Assembly (NCBI GenBank): GCA_963969365.1
Contig: OZ017754.1
Coordinates: 868,001 to 932,000 of the forward strand
Reading direction: 5' to 3'
From: Asterochloris sp. CNOR1
Lineage: Eukaryota; Chlorophyta; Trebouxiophyceae; Trebouxiales; Trebouxiaceae
DNA: 64,000 bases
The notes under the pieces were generated by a model. That model worked only from the letters and a program-made list of their open reading frames with translations, searched no databases and was not told the DNA's origin. Positions 46,401 to 58,900 of the stretch are shown in pieces. A program made the translations under genes and the position numbers. Position 1 is the stretch's first letter. Each line of letters opens with the position of its first letter.

Positions 46401-49222
46401 CCTCTCAAGTTTCATTTGCCATCTGGGCATCAACAGCTGGCCAGCAACCCCACAAGCTGCACAGGAAAGCGGAGCTGCGGCACTATAGTACATGACAGGC
46501 GTGTCGACTCCTGTGGGACTCATGGACGGGCGTGCTCTGCAGGCTCACAACCTGTCTGCCTTCTGCGCGCAGATACATCAAGGTGCTAGCATCAGCAGCC
46601 CCTCTCGCTGATCAGCACGGCTTTGCTGCAGCTGTTCATGCGCTGCACAGCTCTGCTGTTGCAGAGCTGGTAGTGGCACTTGAGCCAAGTGGTGGCTCTC
46701 TGCGCACTGCACAGGGAGCCTGTTGGCGCAAAGCAATAAGCCTGCTGGTCAGCAGAGCTTTGCCTTCACCAGTGGGCCACTGCACAGTGTCTGCGTGGCA
46801 GTTGAGGACTGCGTGTCGACCCAGGCGGCCAATCTGCCTTGCTCACTCCAGGCTCTGCACTGCAATGCAGGGAAAGAAAGTCCTCATCATGGAGGATGCC
46901 TGCTGCAGCTCTGGTGGGGAGCCGGTCATTGACGGCTTTGAGTATGATTTCTCGCCCCGCGAACGTGTGGGCATCGTGGGCCCAAATGGTGCTGGGTGAG
47001 TGTGCTCATATGACCTTTTCAACTATTTTGAATGCAGCTACGCAGCCAGAACTCACCAATGGGGGTCGTGGCTGCCGCCCTGTCCTGGGCTGCTGCCGCT
47101 CAGGGTGACGTGATCAGCACTGACACCTTCAGCATGAGGTACAGTGGGCTTCTCCTGGCGGGCTGGGTGGCTGCTGCAAGGACTAGCAGCTGCAGACTGC
47201 TGCCCTCAGCAGCAAACTTCTCTGAAGTGTTGACAGTCCACCCCAACCCCCATTGGCATGCGGCTGCTGATGAATCGCCACTCACCTGCAGAAAGACCAG
47301 CTTGATTGAGATGATTGCTGGGCTGCGCCCGCTGACACATGGCAGCAGGGACATTGGCGAGACCACAAACATTGGCTACTTCACTCAGCATGTGGATGAC
47401 ATCCCTCAGAATATGACAGTCATTAACTACATCAGGTGTGTGTCACCTAATTGCTGCTACAGACTGTTGCTCTTGCCACGATTGTGTGCGTGCTTGTCAC
47501 GTGTTTGCCATGAATGCACCATGTACCAGCAGCTGTTGCTGCGGCCAAGGCTCTGCTCCTCTGCAGCGGTACTGCTGCCCTATCATGCCTGCGCCTGTCC
47601 ATGACCATCACCTGGTCTGGCGACTTGCATGTTTTACGAGCAGCTGTGTCGCTTTGGGTGGCTGAGGCAGTGCGTGGCTCCTGCAGGGAGGTAGCTGACA
47701 AGAGGAAGGCTCAGAGGACGAAGGAGCAGCGCTGGCAAGAGCAGAGCCCAGAGGTGGTCCTTGAGCAGCTGGGCTTTGCCAGGAGTCGGCAACACCAGCA
47801 GGTGGGGCTCCACAGTCTGCCATGCTAGCCCGCATCTCATGCAGCTCCTGGCTGCGCAAGCACTGCGTCATGCGCACTTCTGTGCCCTGCCCGCCGATGG
47901 CCTGCATTGAAGCACCTGAGGCTTCTCGCTCAAGAGGTTGGATTAGCTGACTCTTTCGCTTGCCACTCTGCAGCCCTGATGCCCTGCAGGTCAAGTCGCT
48001 CAGCGGTGGCGAGCGCCGGCGCCTGCAGCTGGCAGCAGTCCTCGCGGGGCAGCCCAGCTTCCTCATTCTTGATGAGCCGACGGTAACTTTCATTGATGGG
48101 GATTTCGCCTCAGCAAACGTGCATCGTGGCCTCATTGGTACGCCAAACCTCCTCAGACATGACTGAAACTGTTGTTTCTGTGCTGCAGAACGATCTTGGT
48201 GAGGAGGGGTTGCACCAGCACAACAGCTTCCCGCTGCTAAGGCTGGATGATGCAGCCTGCCCCTTCGTGCTTTGAGCACTCTTCCGCCCTGTTTCTAACA
48301 GCTACTTGGCTGCAGATCTGTCATGTGTGGACAGCCTGGAAGGGGTACTGAGAAACTATGCAGGCTGCCTCCTTGTCGTATCCCATGATAGGTGGGTGCA
48401 GGACCAGGTCCCCCAGCTGGCATGCACCTTTGCCGCTGCCCAGTGTATGTCGGAAAACCATTGTTTCCACCAGGCACCCTTGCTCAATGCAAATGATGCC
48501 TGCAGATCCTTCATGGATGCTGTGGCAGATAAGCTGTTTGTGGTGGAAGGGGATGGCCCAGTCCGGATGTTTGATGGCCAATTCTCAGAGGTAGCTGCCC
48601 ATCTACCTGTTGTTTCGGTATTGATCCGATGCTGTGTGGCCTCACAGGCCTTTAGGAGAGTTGCACGACATGCACAGTGGCTCAGTTTGCCCCTCACTGA
48701 GGCAACCAAGTTCCACTGCAGTACTTAGATTTGCTGGGGGACATGGAGAAATTTGGCGGCCAAGCTCAGAGGGACTCAAGCGCCCAGAGGCGCCCCGCAC
48801 CGGAGGACCAAGCAGCGACACTGAACAGCGAAAGTCAGCCTCAGGCTCAAAGCGAAGCGTCTGGCGGCCTCATCACTGCCGCCTCCAGCAATGGCAAGCT
48901 GAAGCTTGGCTTTCGGTGCGCCGACACTTGCAAACCGCCGTCATCATGCCTTTCATGGCCCAGAGAGGGCCAGACGCTCACGTGCCGCCTTTACTTGTCC
49001 AGAAAGGCTAATATTACTCGCTGGCTGGATTGCAGGGAACGCGAAGAATTTGAGGGACTGGAAGCTGTCATCGAGAGGTTGAGTGCCAAGCAGAAGCTTT
49101 TGGAAGACAAATTAGCAGGCTCATATGATGAGGAGACGTCCCAGGCCCTTGCCAAAGTTGCTGTTGAGGTGGACACCAAAACAGACAGGTGGCTGGAGCT
49201 GGCAGAGCGTGCAGACGTCTGA
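43426..49222 (+). CDS. ABCF-family ATPase, Uup/ABCF5-like, probably plastidial, 729 aa, 17 exons
   Basis: Soluble twin-cassette ATPase of the ribosome-associated ABCF group. Exons: 43426-43558, 43637-43873, 44127-44214, 44410-44529, 44792-44984, 45452-45548, 45649-45725, 46103-46318, 46871-46995, 47292-47435, 47687-47801, 47990-48082, 48189-48198, 48316-48391, 48506-48590, 48722-48915 and 49036-49222; in phase, 2,190 bases. A basic leader ([19 protein letters not shown]...) looks like a transit peptide. Cassette 1: [71 protein letters not shown]. Linker: [18 protein letters not shown], the ABCF arm. Cassette 2: [79 protein letters not shown]-terminal coiled coil ([19 protein letters not shown]) is typical of Uup. 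The second NDLD motif is spelled by a 10-base micro-exon. The first exon is inferred from phase alone. Confidence 0.92.
45046..45235. repeat. Two decayed copies of the Walker-B exon end in the next ABCF intron
   Basis: Segment 45046-45119 copies 44925-44993 including the donor GACCTG|GTGGGTGC, but would read [20 protein letters not shown] in place of [20 protein letters not shown], losing the Walker-B Asp. A more worn copy lies at 45175-45235 (CTGCTGGCAAAACCAGACCTGTGGGTG). Both are inside the 467-base intron between exons 44792-44984 and 45452-45548. Confidence 0.8.
45883..46055. repeat. Two decayed copies of the start of the ABCF linker exon, in the intron before it
   Basis: The real exon begins near 46094 with TGCCTGCTGCAGCTACGGGAGGAACG...AAGGCAGCGGCCGAT. 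Copies are at 45985-46035 (TGCCTGCAGCTCTGGGAGCAGCA...GAGGCAGCAGCCCAT, would read [17 protein letters not shown]) and, more worn, at 45886-45920 (TGCTGCAGCTGCAGGAGTGCCGTGGCAGGCG). The nearer copy runs into a TGA with no donor. Confidence 0.7.
48189..48198 (+). other. 10-base micro-exon of the ABCF gene
   Basis: AACGATCTTG is flanked by TGCTGCAG before and GTGAGG after. It joins DEPT (exon ending 48082) to ATCTGTCATGTG (exon from 48316) to give [19 protein letters not shown], exactly the motif expected in a second ABCF cassette. Without it the NDLD D-loop is absent and the frame shifts. Confidence 0.85.
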
Positions 49223-49982
49223 GCTTGCGCTTCTGTCTCTCGGTATCCAGATTGTACTGCCCAGCAGATATTGCAACTAGCATTGTGTCCTAATGCCAGC
49301 CTCGAGTCTTAGGCTTATTAAGGCCACCAGCATACCCTTTCTCACACATTTGTCAACACACTGTCATCAATTGCTGCACCAAACAGCTTGCCATTCAATC
49401 ATTGGCTGCCTGTGATTCACCTTTGAAAATACCCCAGATCTAAGAAATTGATTTTGACCATTGACCTACAGCTTACTCTTCTAGACGCTGCCGGTGTGTG
49501 GGGCAGGCGCATCGTTTGGGGAGGACGCCCCTGGCCAGATGGCCGAGGTATCACCATGGAGTCCTGGAATGTCAAGGTCGGATGTGCAGATCCAGTGCTC
49601 GCAAGCACAGCCAGGTCAGTCGCATATAGGCGCCCGAGGTCCTGCGTGAGTGTCGCCCAGGATCTCCCGCGAGTTTTGGCCTTGCCCTGATTCTTTTTTC
49701 GGAGTACAGCCATTGCCACTGGCTAGACAACTTCAGCACCCTCTGCTTTGCCATCAGCCAAGCTCAGGTCAGCAAATCAGCAGGGCAATCCGCTGAGGGT
49801 GCAGCAACCACTCTTGCATGCCATAGTGCGTGGCCAGCTTGCGTCCATAGCAGGCTATAGTCCGCTTTGATAGTCTCAGAAGGCATCCTGGCAGCTGGTG
49901 GCACCGTCTCAAAACAGTATTGCTCCCTGCTGCTGCAGCATCTGCTCTCAGAGCAGCCTGCCCGTCATAGGGTGGGGAGGCC
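49223..49982. other. Spacer between ABCF and the SBP/CRR1-like gene
   Basis: About 760 bases without a supported exon. It should hold the ABCF 3' UTR and the promoter and 5' UTR of the SBP gene. An open frame at 49448-49690 has no recognisable similarity. An upstream non-coding or short coding exon of the SBP gene cannot be excluded. Confidence 0.5.
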
Positions 49983-52900
49983 ATGCCAGCAGCAGGCTAT
50001 CGGAGCCAGCTACTTATGCCACAGCCAGGCACTAGCCTGGAACTCTCCAACAGTGCCCCTGGCCTGAGCTCCAGTTCAGACATAGATCAAATGGTGCCTG
50101 TCTTGGTGGACGCAAGCCACCTCCTGCCTGGAGGGGACCGGAAGAGCCTGCCGCTCAGTTGCCAGGTGCGCAGCGCAGGCAGGATTGTGCCTTGTGGCTT
50201 ACTGGGCCCTGCCCCTACTGTGGCAAAAGGGCTGCTCTCTAGTTGGCTGATCTCCTGTTTAAGGGCCACTGAGGCCCTTCTCACAGGTAACATAGCTGCA
50301 GCGCCTGCTCTGGGGTCTGCAGGGAGGCCTGCACCACCACGTGGGGGAGACCAGCAGTCCACACAGCCCTTTTACTCCTGCCTTGGCTTTGCTGAGTGTC
50401 TCACACACTTGCTCGTGCACCTAGGCCTGAACCTTGTGCAAAATGAACCCGATTCAGGCCTGGTACAGCATGTTGCAGGGCTGGCTGACCGTTTAGCAGC
50501 CTGGTTGATTGTTCACAGCAGCAGGCATCAAGGTGTGGCCAGAGAAATCATGCCGGTGCACACAAAGGGCCCTGCAAGTGCCCCCGTGCAGACCAGCTTC
50601 ACATGTCAAGCTGGGCTCAAGAAGTTCCTCCCAAATGCAGTCAGCCAATCTACATATCATGGGCTTCAGGTATCTGGCTGTGGCAGGAATTTGACAGTCG
50701 GACCGCCATCATGCCCCCTGTGTAGGCCAGCTGCAGGTGCCCAGCTGGGCTGGGAAAATCCCTCCTGATTGCAGCCAGCCAGCAACAGCACAATGTGGTC
50801 TGCAGGTGTCTGGTTGTGGAAAGGACTTGACCAAGGAGAAAGAGTACTACCAGCGCTACAGGATCTGTGAGGAGCACCTCAAACTGGGCACGCTCCTGGT
50901 GGAGGGCTGCCTGCAGCGCTTCTGCCAGCAGTGCGGGCGCTTCCAGCCTCTTGCAGACTTTGACGGCAACAAGAGGTGAACCCTTGCACCTTCAATTTAA
51001 AGGGCTTGCGCATGGCAGACAGGCGCGCAGATGAAACGCGCTGCAGCACTGGCTGGCAGTCCCCTTGGCAGCGAGCCAGGGCCCAGACTCTCTCGCCTGG
51101 TGTCTTGTCAACGCCCCTGCCCCTTCGCTGCAGCATGGCAGCCTGGCTCAGCCTGGCTCAGCGATGATGACTCCGCATGACTGTGTGTCAGATGGCATTC
51201 AATTCGCCTTAGCTGCCGTTGCTGCTAGCCGCGCAGCCTTCTGCAGGAGATTGCAAAGGGTGTGCTGTGCCCTCCTGTGGTGGCTGACTTCCTGGAGTGA
51301 CTCGATATTGCTTTGTGCGCCTGTGCAGAAGCTGCTGCGTTTAAGCACCAGATGTCGGCGCAAGCCCTGTTCCTGCTGTACTAGCCTGGCATCTCATCTA
51401 TCTCAACTGCTATTGGACATTCCCGGGCACATGTGCAAGAGCTGCTGCGCCAGCCAGCAGAATCGTGGTTGTTCCCTTCTCTTGCCGGCCAGTACTGGAA
51501 CTCAACTGACTTGCCTGTAATCACTCACACATGCGGGTTCCTGCAGGAGCTGCCGTGCTCGCTTGCAGCAGCACAACAGTCGCAGGCGTAAGCACTCTTT
51601 CTCAGGTGTGGAGCTGCTGCCCAACCGCTCGCGCACTCGCCGCAGCTGGGACTCAGCAGCCAGCGCTGCAAGGCCCTCAGGGTCCGGCAGTGAGGGCAGC
51701 GAGCTTGTGGTGCCCACCCTGGGCAAGAAACGAGCGGCACCCGACAGCGGGGGCTCTGGCACTGGCAATGATGCCCGGGTGAGCCTTTCATGGGGCTTCC
51801 TAAAGTGATGTATCATGACGGGGATACATCGCTTGGGGGCCAGGATCTGCGTGACAGTGGGGGCTGTGCCACCAGCAGTGATGATGTGAGTCTCCCCTGC
51901 AAGCTGAGGCGCAGCAGATGCAGCCTGAGCGGCTTGGCTTTCTTGCGCTGGCAGTGATGCCACAGTGACCTTTTGCAAGCTGAGAAGCAGTTCATGCTCT
52001 TACATCAGTGTAGTGAGTTGCTATGGTCCCTGGTTGCCATACCAAATACAAAGCAGTGCAAGGTGGCCAGGACTCAGCACCGCAAACTGCCAAAAGCCGC
52101 ATGACTGCTGCACAGGCCGCACAACTGCTGCTGGCCCTGTTAAGGTGGCCAGGCTGTCGCTCTGATGACATCCTGACAGGTTCTGCATCCTGCAGCAGCA
52201 GCAGGACCCAAAATGGATATGTGTGAACCCACTCAGTCATGCACCTGAGAGGTGCCCCTGCACATGCAGCACCAGCAGGACTAGCATTGACTAGAGTTGT
52301 GAACCAATCGACTGATGCATGGATTACTGAAAGGTAATTCCCCTGTCCATGCAGGACCAGCAGGATCCAGACACTCTCTCGCAAGCCAAGTGCCCCCGCA
52401 CACTGGAGGACACCGCCTCTGCCATCGAGGACTTGCCAGGGCTGGAGGCAGTGCCCAGGGACCAAGCCGCCAGTACGTGGCGTGGCAAAACCATCCAGCA
52501 TAGCCCCCAGGTGTGCCACTTCAAGCTCTGACTGCTGCCTCCCTGTTGCAGTGTGAAGTTGTTTACGTGACAAGGGGGACAGGGATTCAGGCAGCCACTG
52601 CCGCTGCCTGATTTTGTCGCAAAGGCTGCTGCTGCGCATTGAGCTTGTGCTGCCCGTTGCCATCCTCAGTCAGCAAGCTCAGCTCCAGCGAATCAGCACC
52701 ACGGCCTTGGCATGTCGGCACCAGCACATCCCGGTCCAGGCACAGCAGCAGGACCTGGAGTCACCCCTGCCATTGTTGCCCTACGACGAGCTATTCAGAT
52801 CTTCAGCATAGCTGCTGCTGCAGCAACAGCCAGTCACGGTAAAAGCATGCCCCAGCTGCCCAGCAATCAGCTGAGCGGTGCTCTCTCTGCCCTGCAGAGG

Positions 52901-55900
52901 GAGGTGCCGGCTGCGACCAGCAATGTGTCTCAGCTAGCTGCGCCCAGCAACTCCATGCTGGCCAAGCACTGGATGCTGGCAACCCCCGAGAATGAGACCC
53001 TGGACAGCTGCACCGCTCTTGACGACCTGTTCAGCACTGACACCATTGACCACATGCTGGGCTCTGGCATGGGTGGGCAGCAACTGAACAGCAGCAGCCG
53101 GGGGAGCAGCCAGGACATGCAGAGCGGGCAGGTGGGGCATTCAGATGGACAGCTGAGTCTCATCTTGTACGGCTCGTTGTGCTGGTCTGCAGAGTCAGCG
53201 TTGCATGTATCTCTCAAAGCTCTAGGGTTGTCATGCAATCCTGCTGCTGTGAACGCCTGGTCTCTGCCATTGGCCACAAGCAGGGCTGCCTGGCAGAAAC
53301 ACAGACACATGCTGTGCTCAATCACTCCTTGCTGGCCCCTGGATGCTTGCCAGCTGGGAGCACCAACTTGACATGCACATCTTTGGTGTTGACACCTGCT
53401 GGCACCTGAATGTAGGCCTTCAGCAACAGCTTCATGAGCAGCTGGGACCGCAGCAGCATCATGAACAGTGGGCGTCTGAGCATTTCAGACAACCCACCTA
53501 CCAGCGGCACCGCCCAGGGTCAGTCCACGCCGGGCCTGCATTCCAGCGGCGGACACTTTGACAATGTGAACCTGGCAGACCTGCTCAACTCCACGCAGTC
53601 CTCTGCTGGGTATGAGATTGGGGAGGAGCGGCACCGCCAGGTGCCAGATGCTCACATTCAACAGCGCGCCGGGCTGTTTGAGGCTGCGGGGCAGGAGAGC
53701 CGGGAGGCAGCAAGAGTTGTGGCAAGTCCACCCATGCGGCAGAGTATGGGCACAGGCCGCAGGGAGCAACCTGCAGCCGCGGCCGTGGCGGCTGCAGCTG
53801 CCATGAGCGATGCCGTGACCAGGTGGATCTTGGGACATTTGTATTAGTACGTGGAGAACATAGATGTTGGAAGGCGTGCCGCACAGCTGACTTGCTGGTC
53901 AAAATTTGGTCAGAGATGATGCCTGCATGCTTGCCCAGCAAGGGCGCCGTCTCTGCAACCACCTGAGGCCGCGACTGCTGTGGCTGCCATGCGCGACGCT
54001 GCGACTGGGGAGGGGATTTGCTCTTGCTGGCTGCATGCTGGCGAAGGCTTCAAGTGCAGTGTGAAGCTTGTCAGAGGCACACAAGCTTGACGGGAAGCAG
54101 GGGCAGTGCCAGTGCAGGGCGTGACCCTGACGCTCGCTCCAATCCCGCAGATTGCCTGCACGTTGGCTCATCCGCCCAGCAAGGGTTTGGATGTGCTGTG
54201 TTGCACCCTCCTCATGACTGACGCTGCCTGTGCATGTGCTCAGCTGCGCAGCAGGCGCAGTGATGCTGCCAGGGGTGGCGCTCTAAGCTGACAGGAACAT
54301 TCTTACCTGTCTGCTTACTGTCCCTGATGTATGGCAGGGGCAGCACGTGAATGATACTGAAGTTGACTCAAAGTATTGGCTGCCTGCAGTACGGCCGGAT
54401 GTGGACTCATGCAGTCAATCCCCTTCTTCCACATGCCGCACAAGAGGGCAGCGCAGAAGGGGGCTGCTGCAAAAGGTCCAGCGCAGGGGGCAGCCCAGGC
54501 ATCCTCAGGGCGGCGGCAGCAGCAGCAGAAGCAGCAAGAGCTCCTGCGCAGCCAGCAGGCAACGACTCAGCCGCAGAAGCGGCCAAACGGCATGCGCAGC
54601 CGACAGGAGGTCACAGTTGGGCACCAGCTGCTGGACTCCACTCTCAGCGGCATGGGCTCAGCAGACAACATGCTGGAGGTGGGATGACCCCATCGCTGCC
54701 TGGGCTTGGCAGTGGCCCTGTCCGTGGATGGTTCAATTCATGTCTGGTGTGAGCTGTGACGCCGCAGGGCACATCCTTGTCCTGCAAGTCTGTCACAGCA
54801 GACAAGCATTGAGACCATGCACCCCTGCAGGGAGCTGCAGGGCTGGGTGGTATGCCCCGCGCTGCTCGCGGGAGCAGCGTGCGTACGCAGAGCATGCCAG
54901 TGCGGCAGAAGTCCCCCATGCAGCAGGACTTCCAGCCCCTGCTGGCAGGAGTGCACGCCTCCCCTGGCCTGCAACGCGACATGGCCTCCACAGGATCGAT
55001 GTACTGCTTTGAAACTGCGGGAGCCCCCCAGTCAGCCTTCTCAAGGCAACAGGCGCACCAGCGCATGCTGCAGACGCTGCCCTGCCCAGACATGTCCGGG
55101 CTAGCTCCAGGCATACTGCCTTTGGGCACTTGGGAGGTGCGTTCCCGACTCTATACTCTTTGTTGGCATGCACATGCCTTGACGTGTGCTGTTGTTACAC
55201 CCTGGTTTGGCGCGCACATTGCCTTTGCATGGCAAGACCTACTGTTTTGCCCTGGGCAGGCAGCCAAGGCTCACCTGTCGCTTCTGCTGAGCCTAGCATC
55301 GCACCAAGGTGAGCAAGCTGTGGAGGCGTCCACAGGGTCATGGCCTGACCATACACAAGGCCTGTTGCACTTCTTCTGCTATTCTGCGACCTGCCAGCTC
55401 CTGCAGACTCGTCCCTCCCTGAAGCAGTGGGCACCTCCTGCAGGCAACACCCATGCAGCAGCAGCACAGGGCCTCTGCGCACCGGAGCCCCTACCTGCAG
55501 CAGCCGCGCAACCAGATGGTGCTGCCTGCCCAGCTGCAGCAGCAGGGTGCAGTAGGCGCCATGGGTGCACAGGTTCTGCCTGCGCAACTACAGCAGCAGG
55601 ACATGGGCCTTCACACTCCCTTGACAATTGAGGCAGAGACTCTGCGGGACCATCAGGCTGTGCTCATGCAACAGCAGCTGCGCGCGAGGCACTTTGAGCA
55701 GCAGCAGCGCCAGGCAGCTGTGGAGCAGCAGCAGCAGCTCCAGAGGCAGCACAGGCTGCTGACCCAGCAACAGCAGCAGCAGCACCAGCATCAGGCCCTG
55801 ATGGCGTCCAGCGGCCAGCCAGACGTGTTCGCCGACAGGGTCAGCCTGCCTGACATGGGCCCTGCCGCGCAGCTGCAGAGCCTGCCGGCCCTGCTGCAGC

Positions 55901-58900
55901 AGCAGGCCGCCATGCTACAGCAGCAGGGGCACGCCCAGGCTGCTGCAGGCGCCCTAGACCTGCAGGTGGACGCGCTGCAGAGGCCTGCGTTGGCACCCCA
56001 ACAGACAGTGTCGATGCTGACGCCGGTGGACAGGCTGATGGCCCTGCGCCAGAGCCTGGGCTCCGGCGCTGCGGCAGCAGCTGCACAGAGGCAGGATCAC
56101 ATGGATGCATCTCAGCACCAGGAGCGACAAGGGGGACAGGCAAGTCCTCCAAGCAGTCTTCTGCGGCACCTGCAACAAAGATTGTTTGGTGCAAGGGGCA
56201 ATGAAGGCATTCAAATCCTACCACACAGCTCACGTCATTGGGAGGATTGTGTCCTGGCGCAGATGGGTAGCAGCTGTCATCCCCTCAGCCTCTCTGCTCT
56301 GGCACACAGCGACCCCCTTTGACTGCTGGCTGCAGGGATCAGCGCTCCTGCACTGCCAGAGCTCTGACACTCCATTCCACACCCATGGTGAGCTCTTGTG
56401 CCGGAAAGCCCTTATGGCGCATCATCATCCCTTGTGTGGGCCTGTCAGCAGGGCTTCTTTGTCGTACGATGCTATCCAGACCCAGCCATATCAGAATCAG
56501 GCAGGGAGACCCTTTCTTGCTTGCCTTCTCCCGCAGCGAATGTGCAGCTCAGTGATGGCCGCATTCCTTGTCCCACGCCTGCTCACACATGACCCTGGCT
56601 GCAGGCTTGGGTCTGACCGCCGGGCTGGGGACAGCAGCGCTGCCCACCAGCCAGAGGCATGCCACGCTCAATCTCAAGCTCTTTGACACCAGTCCAGACC
56701 TCTTGCCCCCCAATCTGCGGCACCACTTCGACATCATGCTGCAGCAGAACGCCACTTTCATGGAGGCCAGCATGCGGGCAGGTGAGCTTACCACAGCGTT
56801 GTGTGAGACACCTGCAGTCTGTGTACAAGGAATTGGTAAGAGCAGACAGGGGGCTCAGCATGTGCAATGGGGCCCCACCTCTTGGCTCAGTGCAGCGTGT
56901 CAGGACCATCCAGGGCCAAGCCAACTGTAGTTATTGCTCAGGTTGCACTTGTGTGTCTGACTCAAAAGCGTAGCAACAGCATCCGAGTCGAAGGCACAGC
57001 AACGGCATCTGAGCAATAAGCAATGGAATAATGCCACCCCGGTGTCAACAGCAGGCAAAGCATGTCCTTTTGGCTGCACAACGACTTGACAGCCACAGGA
57101 CAGCATCTGTCCCCACTCCCTGACTGGATGTCTGTACCACAGCAATCAAAGCCACGCAAATGCTGACTGCATCAGCGGCGTCTTACCTGCGCTTTATATG
57201 GGCACTGGCCAAGCACAGGCACTCTCTGCAGGCTACATGCTGACTTTTCTGATGCCTGCTTTCCATGCCTGTGGGCGTTCACCCATTCCCTGCAAACTGC
57301 AGGCTGCGTGCACGTTGTTTGTTGACAGGTCATGCTCAGATTGCACAGCTGTGCAGCTGTGCATGCTTAATGCTCATTGCCCTCACACTCCTGGTCAATC
57401 CACAGACCATGTGCACATTGTGCTGGTGGTGCTGCTGTCCGGCGAGCTGGGCAAATGTACCAATGGGAGTGTGCAGTGGCTCAGATGGTACTTCTGTTCA
57501 TGGTGCAGGCTGCCTGCAAATTCGTGCCGTGGTGCTGACGCACTACGGATTCGTCCTTGCAAGCAGCTGAATGTACTCCACCAAACGTTCTGTCCCCGGT
57601 CCAGTCTGCGCACAAAATGCTGATAGTGCTGGTCCTTGATGGGGGGCTACTCCTCGTGGGCAGGTACACAACCAGCCGTGCTTCCCGGCTGCAGGCTGTG
57701 TGCACATCATACTGACGGTCCTGGTGCGTGGTGAGCCAGCCAAGTGGAACATCGAGAGCCTGGCGCGGCGCCTCCTCAGCTGCGGGCGCTACTGGCGCCG
57801 CCTGCAGATGCTGATCCAGCTTCCAGCGTCAGCCCTGCTGCTGAAGGCCGGTGTGGTGCAACGCACCTGGGAGGCAGCCAAGCTGCAGGTGGGAATTTTA
57901 TACACAAAGCATGTGGCTTCTGCATTGCTGCTCCTGGGTCCAGCCCTGGCATTCAAACAAGCCAGACATGGTGCAATCTACCTGGGAGGCAGCCTAGCTG
58001 CAGGTGGCATGTAACTGTACTGGCTGAGCTGTGTCTTTCCTCACGTCAGTGCTGCAGACAAATGCCTGGAGCCCAAGCACATGCATCTGAGGGACGTTCA
58101 GGGCAATTTCTCAGCCAAGCAGAGGCCCCCACTCAGCAGAATTTGGAGCGAGGACCATTCAGAATCGGCAAGGGCGCCTGAAGCAACTGCTGAGCACATC
58201 TCCTATTGTTTGCAGGGCACCCTGCCTAAGATGCTGTTTGTGGAGGGCGGCTCCTGCAGAGGCACTGCATCCCAGCAGGGCTGCCGCTGTGCGGCCGCCC
58301 CTGCCCGCGGCACCCCCGCTGGCGAAGGCAAGGGGCATGCCACAGACAAGGGCGGGGTCTGCCACTGTCAACCTGTGCCGGTGTGCATGGTGGCTGGCAG
58401 AGCCATCAAGGTTGTGGTGCGCACACGACTGCCAGTCGTGCTCCAGGGGGCCTCCAATCCCTCAGCCCACAAGCCAGTCAAGCTGCTGGCCCGCTATGGT
58501 GGGGAGTTTGTGGTCAACCCTGATTTGGAGGAATGCCCTCGCTGCAACACAAAGGGCGGCGCTGGCGGATGGGATGGCCAGGATGCTGCCGTCCAGGGCG
58601 GGGACCGCGTGGTCTGCCTCACCTTGCCTGCACTGGAAGGTGAGTCGTCTGCTTCGTTTGCGACTTTGGGCTGTAACAACAGTGTTGCCTGACTTGCCTC
58701 CCTAGCAGGGCCTGGCAGGGGCGGTGTAGTCTGCGGTGGCCCGCATGGGCTTGAAGGTGAGCGTTGTGGTCGGTCTGTGCTGCTCTTGTGGGGGGCCCCT
58801 TGCCACCCGAGGCAGCTATTCCGTGGTCTGCTTCGCCCTGCCTGCACTTGTTCTGTGGGTTTGTGGAAACATGGTCTGCTGCCTGCAATGACTACAATGC

